Below, in pieces: positions 1-5,246 of a stretch of DNA of 8,962 bases. The translations under genes were made by a program, and so were the position numbers. Source of the DNA: UMGS172 sp045648145. GTDB taxonomy: Bacteria; Bacillota; Clostridia; Oscillospirales; Acutalibacteraceae. How positions within the stretch are numbered: position 1 is the first letter of the stretch; every line of letters begins with the position of its first letter. The notes below the pieces were generated by a model that saw only the letters and a program-made list of their open reading frames with translations, was not told the DNA's origin and made no database searches. The stretch spans positions 1-8,962 of the forward strand of contig JAZRNK010000158.1 of the NCBI GenBank assembly GCA_045648145.1, written 5' to 3'.

Positions 1-1
1 C

Positions 2-1678
2 TTTAATCAGGGTGACTACGTTCGCGCATTAGAGCACCAAGCCATGACCGAGGTTATCAGTAAGGTTCTTTACCCCGAGGATAACCACCCCGAAGGCAAA
101 TCGTTGCGTCTACGTCAGCAGTATTTCCTCGTTTCTGCCTCTATTCAGGATATATTAAACCGCCATTTGCATAAATACGGCACGCTTGATAACCTGCCTG
201 AAAAAGCAGCAATTCATATTAACGATACCCACCCTGCCCTCGTTATTCCCGAGCTTATGCGTTACCTGCTTGACGAGTGCGGCTACACCTGGGACAAGGC
301 TTGGGACATCGTTACCCGTACCACCGCCTACACCAACCACACCATTATGCGTGAGGCTTTGGAGTGTTGGCAGATTGATTTGTTTAAGGGCCTTTTGCCC
401 CGTATTTTCCAAATTGTTGCCGAGATTGATAACCGTTTCAGAGCTTCTATGTGGGAGCAGACACACGATGCCGACTATGTTGCTCGTACCGCCATTATTG
501 AGGGCGGCGTGGTTAAAATGGCCAACCTTTGCGTTGCCACCTGCCATAGCGTAAACGGTGTTTCGAGATTACACAGTAACATTTTAAAGGAAAACCTTTT
601 CAACGATTACTACAAGGTAATGCCCGAAAAGTTTACCAACGTAACAAACGGTATTGCCTTCCGCCGTTGGCTTTGTCAGTCCAACCCCGAACTGACGGGA
701 CTGATTACCGACTGCATCGGTGACAAGTTCATTCTCGACAACGCAAAGCTTAAAGAGTTTGAAAAATTTGCCGACGACAAGGCCGTTTTAGAAAAGCTTG
801 CCGCCATTAAGCGCAACAATAAGGTGCGTTTTTCAAACTTTGTGCAAAAGGAATACGGTGTAGCACTTAACCCCGATTCGATTTTCGATATGCAGGTAAA
901 ACGTTTGCACGAGTACAAGCGTCAGCACCTTAACGCTTTGCATATTATCTCGGATTATTTGTTCATTAAGGAAAACCCCAACGCTCCCTTTACGCCCAAA
1001 ACCTACATTTTCGGCGCCAAGGCAGCCCCCGGATATTACCTTGCCAAGCAGATAATTCAAATGATTATCTCGTTAAGTAAGTTGATTGAAAACGACCCTG
1101 CCGTAAAAGATAAATTACGCATATTATTTGTTGAGGACTACCGTGTCACAATGGCAGAACTGATGATTCCGTCAGCCGATATTTCGGAGCAAATTTCTTT
1201 GGCTTCGACCGAGGCCAGCGGCACCGGTAATATGAAGCTTATGCTTAACGGCGCTATAACCTTGGGCACAGAGGACGGTGCTAACGTTGAAATACATGAG
1301 GCTGTCGGCGATGATAATATCATCATCTTCGGTATGCGTACACCCGAGGTGTTAAAGCTCCGCAACCAGTACGACCCTCACCAATATTACAACAACAATC
1401 CCAAGCTTCGCCGTGCGGTTGATTTTATAGCTGCAGGCATTAAGGGAGTGCAGTTCCCCAACCTGACAAAAGCCTTAAAAGACAGCGATTACTATATGGC
1501 TTTTGCCGATTTTGAGGACTACTGCGCCGCACAGGCACACGCCTCGACCCTTTACAACCAGCCTGATGTCTGGAACAGAATGTCGCTTATGAATATTGCC
1601 AATGCAGGTATTTTCTCGGCCGACCGTTCGATTGACGATTATGCAAAGCTTATTTGGAACGCAAAACCATTGAAATAA
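2..1678 (+). CDS. glgP: Glycogen/starch/maltodextrin phosphorylase, C-terminal part (5' end outside window)
   Basis: This is a GT35 phosphorylase, which releases glucose-1-phosphate from alpha-1,4-glucans using pyridoxal phosphate in the cytoplasm. The frame is open from base 2, reading FNQGDYVRALEHQA before the first internal ATG at 44, so that ATG is not the true start and about 240 N-terminal residues lie off the left edge (the family is about 800 residues; about 558 are seen). Family blocks in order are NDTHPALVIPELMR, TTAYTNHTIMREALE, HSVNGVSRLHS, FTNVTNGIAFRRWL, FDMQVKRLHEYKRQ, FGAKAAPGY and EASGTGNMKLMLN. The last is the phosphorylase signature, and its PLP-binding Lys codon is at 1235-1237. 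About 146 residues follow that Lys, as in full-length enzymes, so the C-terminus is intact. Two terminators follow at once. Glycogen versus maltodextrin preference cannot be decided from this sequence. Confidence 0.97.
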   Translation, partial: FNQGDYVRALEHQAMTEVISKVLYPEDNHPEGKSLRLRQQYFLVSASIQDILNRHLHKYGTLDNLPEKAAIHINDTHPALVIPELMRYLLDECGYTWDKAWDIVTRTTAYTNHTIMREALECWQIDLFKGLLPRIFQIVAEIDNRFRASMWEQTHDADYVARTAIIEGGVVKMANLCVATCHSVNGVSRLHSNILKENLFNDYYKVMPEKFTNVTNGIAFRRWLCQSNPELTGLITDCIGDKFILDNAKLKEFEKFADDKAVLEKLAAIKRNNKVRFSNFVQKEYGVALNPDSIFDMQVKRLHEYKRQHLNALHIISDYLFIKENPNAPFTPKTYIFGAKAAPGYYLAKQIIQMIISLSKLIENDPAVKDKLRILFVEDYRVTMAELMIPSADISEQISLASTEASGTGNMKLMLNGAITLGTEDGANVEIHEAVGDDNIIIFGMRTPEVLKLRNQYDPHQYYNNNPKLRRAVDFIAAGIKGVQFPNLTKALKDSDYYMAFADFEDYCAAQAHASTLYNQPDVWNRMSLMNIANAGIFSADRSIDDYAKLIWNAKPLK

Positions 1679-1686
1679 TTGATTTT

Positions 1687-1717
1687 AACCGCCTACTTAC
1701 GTGGGCGGTTTTGTTTT
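1687..1717 (+). terminator. Intrinsic terminator of glgP
   Basis: The arms AACCGCCTAC (1687-1696) and GTGGGCGGTT (1701-1710) form a 10-bp stem with one G-T wobble and a TTAC loop. A T-rich run, TTTTGTTTT, follows. It starts 8 bases after the glgP stop codon. Confidence 0.9.
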
Positions 1718-1728
1718 ATATAAACGCA

Positions 1729-1763
1729 AAAGACCGTCTCTCGACGGTCTTTCGCTCTTTTTT
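1729..1763 (+). terminator. Second tandem terminator after glgP
   Basis: A perfect 10-bp stem, AAAGACCGTC (1729-1738) with GACGGTCTTT (1743-1752), has a TCTC loop and is followed by CGCTCTTTTTT. It lies 18 bases after the first hairpin stem and probably acts as a back-up. Reading the minus strand the stem is followed by fewer Ts, so plus-strand use is favoured. Confidence 0.8.
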
Positions 1764-1788
1764 GAGGGGTTTGTTTTGAGGAGGGTAG

Positions 1789-1836
1789 ATGTTCGGCTCG
1801 AATTGCGGCTTTCTTACCGAACTGTCTATATTATAA
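1789..1836 (+). CDS. Possible 15-residue micro-ORF or leader peptide
   Basis: An ATG at 1789 opens a 15-codon frame reading MFGSNCGFLTELSIL with TAA at 1834-1836. It is preceded by an AGGAGG Shine-Dalgarno sequence (1779-1784) only 4 bases upstream, which is somewhat close but very strong in sequence. The stop codon directly abuts the first base of a terminator-like hairpin at 1837. No promoter is evident between the glgP terminators and this frame. It could be a tiny expressed peptide, a leader peptide, or chance. I recognise no family and see no run of one amino acid that would suggest a classical attenuator. Confidence 0.22.
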   Translation: MFGSNCGFLTELSIL

Positions 1837-1870
1837 CCACACAATTCGAATTATGTGTGGATTTTTTGTT
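1837..1870 (+). terminator. Terminator-like hairpin upstream of the M23 gene
   Basis: The arms CCACACA (1837-1843) and TGTGTGG (1854-1860) pair over 7 bp. The inner AATTCGAATT (1843-1852) is itself palindromic and may extend the stem with a bulge. ATTTTTTGTT follows. It would stop transcripts coming from upstream before the M23 peptidase gene. Confidence 0.6.
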
Positions 1871-1910
1871 AACGGATATTGAACATTTAGTTTTATTTTT
1901 GTTAATTAAA

Positions 1911-1940
1911 GAATAAATTTCCGTCTTAACGACAAAAATA
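1911..1940 (+). promoter_or_regulatory. Candidate forespore (sigma-F-like) promoter of the M23 gene
   Basis: GAATA (1911-1915), a 15-base spacer and GACAAAAATA (1931-1940) resemble, from memory, the Bacillus sigma-F pattern (GNATA ... GGnnAnAnTA) with one -10 mismatch. The predicted start near 1947 leaves a very short leader just in front of the AAGGAA ribosome site. The region is AT-rich, so a chance match is quite possible. A sigma-A alternative, TTGAAC (1879-1884) with TTAATT 17 bases on, is weak. Confidence 0.22.
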
Positions 1941-1961
1941 CTCGTGAAAGGAAGTTTGTTT

Positions 1962-2705
1962 ATGAAGTCTACGAATAAAAGTGACTCTAATGTCATAAAA
2001 TTTCTTAACGGAAAATTTTTTTACGCGGTTTTGTGCGTTTGCTTTTTGTGCATAGGCGTCGCCGCCTGGACGGGAATAGAAGGTCTTAAGCAGATAGGCG
2101 ATATTACCGATAACACACTCTCATCAAGTGCAGAAACAACCGACGAAACCCCCGTCACCTCGTCCCAAAACGACTTGACTGCTTTAACCCCTTCCGAACC
2201 CCAAAAACCGACCGCAAGCAAACCCGAAGAGCAGAGCCAAGGCCAGAATACCTCTGAGAGCTCGAAATTTGAGGCAGAAGCCACTAATGGTACCGTAGCC
2301 GAGTTTTTTATCAACCCACTGTTAGGAACGCTTATAAAGGATTTTTCGGACACAGAATTGCAATACTCCATGACCTACCGTGATATGCGTCTGCACACGG
2401 GTATTGATATCGCCGCTGACAAGGGCGCTCCCGTTATGGCGGCAGGCAGTGGCACAGTGACCGACGTTTACACCGACGCCTTGCTGGGTACGGTGGTCGA
2501 AATCGACCACGGCAACAAAATTACGGCCAAGTATTGCGGTCTTAACGCAACACCCACCGTCAAAAAGGGCGATAAGGTCGATTCCTCAACGCAGATAGGC
2601 GCTGTTGACACCGTTCCGTGCGAATCGGTTGAACAGCATCATTTGCACCTTGAGTTTTTCTTAAACGGCAAAGCGGTCTCTCCGCTTAAGTATATAACCC
2701 AATAA
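1962..2705 (+). CDS. spoIIQ: Membrane-anchored M23/LytM-domain peptidase, SpoIIQ-like
   Basis: A 247-residue protein with a short basic N-terminus and one membrane segment at about 18-39 (FFYAVLCVCFLCIGVAAW). A Ser/Thr/Pro/Glu/Gln-rich linker runs to about 110, and a C-terminal M23 domain follows. Zinc and catalytic residues are present: HTGID (His145, Asp149) and HLHLEF (His227, His229). The order of motifs (DTELQYS-T before the His motif, LLGTVVEIDHG, then HLHLEF) fits clostridial SpoIIQ, the forespore protein of the SpoIIQ-SpoIIIAH channel in engulfment. A generic cell-wall endopeptidase is the alternative. The start chosen is ATG 1962, with AAAGGAAG 7 bases upstream; the in-frame GTG at 1944 would have the ribosome site inside the gene. 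It is monocistronic, with terminator-like hairpins on both sides. Confidence 0.82.
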   Translation: MKSTNKSDSNVIKFLNGKFFYAVLCVCFLCIGVAAWTGIEGLKQIGDITDNTLSSSAETTDETPVTSSQNDLTALTPSEPQKPTASKPEEQSQGQNTSESSKFEAEATNGTVAEFFINPLLGTLIKDFSDTELQYSMTYRDMRLHTGIDIAADKGAPVMAAGSGTVTDVYTDALLGTVVEIDHGNKITAKYCGLNATPTVKKGDKVDSSTQIGAVDTVPCESVEQHHLHLEFFLNGKAVSPLKYITQ

Positions 2706-2758
2706 ACACACTCTCTCGCCCTCTATGGGCGGTAAATCTTTTCATACCGTCAGGGCAG

Positions 2759-2797
2759 TATTAACCGGAGGCTTTTTTAGTCTCCGGTTAATATTTC
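2759..2797 (+). terminator. Hairpin/terminator after the M23 gene
   Basis: A 12-bp perfect stem, TATTAACCGGAG (2759-2770) with CTCCGGTTAATA (2782-2793), has a T-rich 11-base loop. The trailing tract is only TTTCTC, so termination strength is uncertain. The size and symmetry of the stem, 53 bases after the stop codon, still make it the likely end of the spoIIQ-like transcript. Confidence 0.65.
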
Positions 2798-2830
2798 TCG
2801 GAAAAACTTTTCTTTTAAAGAGTTTTCTTT

Positions 2831-2862
2831 TATTTACTTACTTTACTTGCTTTGCTTGCTTG
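2831..2862. repeat. ACTT/GCTT tetranucleotide-like tract
   Basis: This is a run of TTAC units passing into TTGC units (TTTACTTACTTTACTTGC, then TTTGCTTGCTTG). It sits within a longer pyrimidine-rich strand beginning near 2803. It is imperfect and non-coding. Confidence 0.6.
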
Positions 2863-2870
2863 TGGTACAA

Positions 2871-2902
2871 TTCGGGACATTTATCGGGGTAACCGTCCCG
2901 AA
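2871..2902 (+). other. Inverted repeat/hairpin upstream of the CE15 promoter
   Basis: TTCGGGAC (2871-2878) pairs perfectly with GTCCCGAA (2895-2902) across a 16-base loop. No T-run follows, so it is not an ordinary terminator. It runs directly into the palindrome AAATCGCGATTT (2902-2913). It could be a protein-binding site or the end of an upstream transcript; the role is unknown. Confidence 0.5.
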
Positions 2903-2907
2903 AATCG

Positions 2908-2947
2908 CGATTTCTTCACAATAAATCCCGATTTCTCGTCAATAAAT
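2908..2947. repeat. Two 19-bp imperfect direct repeats, 21-bp period
   Basis: Copy 1 is CGATTTCT-TCA-CAATAAAT (2908-2926) and copy 2 is CGATTTCT-CGT-CAATAAAT (2929-2947). They are identical except for the central three bases. The period of 21 bp is two helical turns, so a protein would meet both copies on the same DNA face. They lie 48 to 87 bases upstream of the -35 box of the CE15 promoter, where an activator commonly binds. Regulator identity is unknown. Confidence 0.6.
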
Positions 2948-2994
2948 GACCACGCTTTTTAAAGACACAAATGAAAATTTTACAACTTTACGAA

Positions 2995-3023
2995 TTGACA
3001 AATCACGTGTAATTTGCTATGCT
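2995..3023 (+). promoter_or_regulatory. Sigma-A promoter of the CE15 gene
   Basis: A perfect TTGACA (2995-3000), a 17-base spacer and TATGCT (3018-3023) with an upstream TGC extension (3015-3017, extended -10) make this the best promoter in the window. The transcript should begin near 3030, giving a leader of about 30 bases before ATG 3061. The -10 box overlaps the in-frame ATG at 3019, which therefore cannot be used from this promoter. Confidence 0.8.
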
Positions 3024-3060
3024 TAAAATACCAAAAATTCAGTGTGACAGGGTGATAAAA

Positions 3061-4284
3061 ATGAGCGAAAAAATAGTCCACGAAAACTCCATTGAAATTC
3101 TTGATTATAAGCTAAAGGGCGAGCTCCCGAACCCGTTTATTTTTAACGATGGAACTTTGCTTACAGACCCGAAGGATTGGCCAAAGCGCAGGAAAGAAAT
3201 TTACGAAACGGCTATAAATTTGCAGTATGGCACCATTCCTCCCGCGCCCGAGTTTTTAGACGTTGAGACCATGTATTTAAGCGGCGGTCTTTGTTCCTAC
3301 CGTATAACAACCGGTACTCGCGCAAACCCTGTTGTTTTCATTATGTATATTTTTAAAACAAAGGCTAAAGGGCCGGCGCCTGTTGTGATTTCAGGCGATA
3401 TGTGTTTTCCCTACGCATTCGACAAGGAATACACAAGCACCTTTACCGATAACGGTATTAACTTTGTTACCTTTAACCGTACCGAATTGGCACCCGATAT
3501 TGCAAATTATAATATTTGTGATTTAAACAAAGAATCGGGCGAATATATCGAGGGCAAAAAGATTTTAGATGGGGTAAGAACAAAAAATTGTGGCGGACAG
3601 CTAAAAAAAGCCTACCCCGAATACACCTTTGGTGCGCTTGGCGCTTGGGCTTGGGGATATTCGAGATGTGTTGATGCTTTGGAAAAACTTGGTAATTTTG
3701 ATATGAGCATGGTTGTCTTTACCGGGCACTCTCGTGGCGGCAAAACGGCCGCCTTGGCAGGTGCCATTGACGAAAGAGCAACAATTGTTAATCCTAATGC
3801 TTCGTGTAGCGGCGGCTACGGTAGTTACAGAATACATATTAAAGCCAAAACCGAATGGGGCGAAATCAAGGAGAGCGAACCTCTTTCAAACATTTATCAC
3901 CACTTCCCTGCTTGGCTTGGCAGCGATATGGAGCAGTATGTTGATAACGAGGAAAAGCTTCCCTTTGACTCACACTATTTAAAAGCCTTGGTAGCCCCTC
4001 GCGTGCTGTTTGTTTCAGAGGCTGCAAGCGATATTATGGCCAACCCCGTCGGCACGTACCAGACAACCGAGGCCGCAAACGAGGTGTATAAATTCTTAGG
4101 CTGTGAGGAAAATCTGATTTGGCACTACCGCTACGGCGGTCACGCTCAGCTTGTTAAGGATATAAGTCAGCTGGTTGCCGTTATTAAGCACGTACAAAAC
4201 GGAGAACCGCTTAACGATAAATTCTTTATTCGCCCATTCAAAGAAATACCACCCGCATATTCTTGGAAGTGTCCCAAAAAATAA
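3061..4284 (+). CDS. CE15 (glucuronoyl-esterase-type) alpha/beta hydrolase, cytoplasmic
   Basis: A 407-residue alpha/beta hydrolase resembling CE15 glucuronoyl esterases, which cut the 4-O-methylglucuronate ester joining xylan to lignin alcohols. Shared blocks are the nucleophile elbow GHSRGGKTA (Ser224) followed by AIDERATIVNP, then SGGYGSYR, LPFDSHYLKALVAPRVLFV, SDIMANPVGTY and the His loop YGGHAQL (His361). The family's usual Glu 23 residues after Ser is Ala247 here, so the acid is probably Asp324 of the SDIMANP loop. Fungal and many bacterial CE15 enzymes are secreted; this one has no signal peptide. Start ATG 3061 is chosen because GGTGAT (3051-3056) precedes it and the promoter covers the ATG at 3019. 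Deacetylase activity is possible instead. It is transcribed alone, convergent with the GH43 gene. Confidence 0.85.
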   Translation: MSEKIVHENSIEILDYKLKGELPNPFIFNDGTLLTDPKDWPKRRKEIYETAINLQYGTIPPAPEFLDVETMYLSGGLCSYRITTGTRANPVVFIMYIFKTKAKGPAPVVISGDMCFPYAFDKEYTSTFTDNGINFVTFNRTELAPDIANYNICDLNKESGEYIEGKKILDGVRTKNCGGQLKKAYPEYTFGALGAWAWGYSRCVDALEKLGNFDMSMVVFTGHSRGGKTAALAGAIDERATIVNPNASCSGGYGSYRIHIKAKTEWGEIKESEPLSNIYHHFPAWLGSDMEQYVDNEEKLPFDSHYLKALVAPRVLFVSEAASDIMANPVGTYQTTEAANEVYKFLGCEENLIWHYRYGGHAQLVKDISQLVAVIKHVQNGEPLNDKFFIRPFKEIPPAYSWKCPKK

Positions 4285-4289
4285 AAATA

Positions 4290-4327
4290 CCCGCATCGCA
4301 AATTGTTGCGATGCGGGGTTTCTTTTA
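4290..4327. terminator. Bidirectional terminator between convergent CE15 and GH43 genes
   Basis: A perfect 12-bp stem, CCCGCATCGCAA (4290-4301) with TTGCGATGCGGG (4306-4317), has an ATTG loop. On the plus strand it is followed by GTTTCTTTTAT; on the minus strand by TATTTTTATTTT. It fills the 40-bp gap between two convergent stop codons and can serve both genes. Confidence 0.92.
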
Positions 4328-5230
4328 TATTCCTAACCACTCGTTTTGCCAACGGACTGTCATTCGGCGTTTTTCAAATTCGAGCGGTAAAATGCTGTAA
4401 CCCGAATGCTCGAGGTCGTAGGGCTTCCAATGGTCAATCATTAAATAAAACGTGCCATTAACGTTAAAAATAAAGGTGCTTTGACCACCAAAGGTGTTGC
4501 GATAGTTTTCACCTTCGCAGGGACTTTCGATCAACACAAAATCGCCCATTATATTTTTGCTTGTGGCGTAGAGCGCACTGTTGGGGTCCCAACCCGTACA
4601 GCCTGAGGTAACGATGTAATATGTATCGTTATATTTGCAAACAGCGGGAGCCTCGCGGTACTGTCCTGCCATAATTAACGAGTTGTCGCCGACCGCTTTT
4701 GTGAAAGTGTCGTCAAGTGCGGTTACGCAAAGGGTTTTGTCGCTATCGGTAGTGTGAATGATATACGCATCGCCTGATTCGTCTTTGAAAATTGTCATAT
4801 CCTGCGAATCAACCTCGTTGGGACGAGACACGTCAACAAGCACAAACGGCCCCGTGGGGCTGTCTGACACTGCAACTCCTGTCGACATTAACGTATAGTC
4901 TGAGGAATCGATGTGCATCCAAAGTATGAATTTTTTGGTTTTTTCGTTATAGACGACCTTTGGACGTTCAACAACCTTAGAGGTGTGTAAGGGGTGGGAA
5001 GTGTCGTTTTTTTCAGCCTCTAAAACCAAGCCCTCATATTTCCAGTTAACAAGGTCTTTTGACGAATAGCAGGATATACCGATTACGTCTACTCTGCGTC
5101 GACCGGGACAGTTGGGTTGACCTTTGTTTTCGCCATACCAATAGTAAGTGTTTTCAAACTCAATAATACAACCGCCGTGGGCTTGTATATCGTTACCGTC
5201 TACGTCTTTCCAAAGTGTTCCATTAATCAT
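4325..5230 (-). CDS. GH43 glycosidase, exo-beta-1,3-galactanase-like (GH43_24/34 type), cytoplasmic
   Basis: A 301-residue single-domain five-bladed propeller enzyme of GH43. Diagnostic blocks are WKDVDGNDIQAHGG (7-20), YYWYGENKG (29-37), ERPKVVYNEKTKKFILWMH (88-106), QDMTIFKD, YREAPAV (191-197), SGCTGWDPN (209-217) and FGGQSTF (247-253). Glu88, Glu193 and Gln250 match in motif and spacing what I recall for the fungal exo-beta-1,3-galactanase Pc1,3Gal43A, where a Glu is the acid and a Gln stands in for the base. The probable role is release of galactose (or an allied sugar) from arabinogalactan-type oligosaccharides. There is no signal peptide or binding module, so it acts on imported substrate. 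The start is 16 bases after the lacI stop, with AGAAAG overlapping that stop as ribosome site, so the two genes form one operon. Exact substrate is uncertain. Confidence 0.85.
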   Translation of the reverse strand: MINGTLWKDVDGNDIQAHGGCIIEFENTYYWYGENKGQPNCPGRRRVDVIGISCYSSKDLVNWKYEGLVLEAEKNDTSHPLHTSKVVERPKVVYNEKTKKFILWMHIDSSDYTLMSTGVAVSDSPTGPFVLVDVSRPNEVDSQDMTIFKDESGDAYIIHTTDSDKTLCVTALDDTFTKAVGDNSLIMAGQYREAPAVCKYNDTYYIVTSGCTGWDPNSALYATSKNIMGDFVLIESPCEGENYRNTFGGQSTFIFNVNGTFYLMIDHWKPYDLEHSGYSILPLEFEKRRMTVRWQNEWLGI

Positions 5231-5246
5231 AAATCATACCGCTTTC

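Larger units (their letters stand above)
2706..3060 (+). other. 355-base gene-free region before the CE15 gene
   Basis: No convincing gene lies here on either strand. From left to right it holds small alternative hairpins (CGCCC/GGGCG at 2717-2731, and GCGGTA with TACCGT across 2729-2750), the 2759-2793 hairpin, a T/C-rich tract, a tetranucleotide-like tract, an 8-bp-stem hairpin, a 12-bp palindrome, a pair of direct repeats, a sigma-A promoter and a leader of about 30 bases. Each clear element is listed separately. Confidence 0.8.

Noticed and set aside
155..547. Long minus-strand and offset plus-strand frames over glgP
   Set aside because: They are shadows of the well-conserved phosphorylase frame, with no independent ribosome sites or family motifs.
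1701..1916. 71-codon plus-strand frame (GTG start) between glgP and the M23 gene
   Set aside because: It begins inside the first terminator stem and runs through all three hairpins, has no ribosome site and no recognisable protein pattern.
1944..1961. GTG start six codons upstream for the M23 peptidase
   Set aside because: The AAGGAA ribosome-binding sequence would fall within the coding region; ATG 1962 has proper spacing.
2871..2902. Hairpin as an intrinsic terminator or riboswitch
   Set aside because: No T-run follows the stem, and it lies upstream of the promoter at 2995, so it would not be in the CE15 leader RNA.
3019..3060. Upstream ATG extending the CE15 protein by 14 residues
   Set aside because: The ATG lies inside the -10 box of the consensus promoter, and GGTGAT sits in front of ATG 3061 instead.
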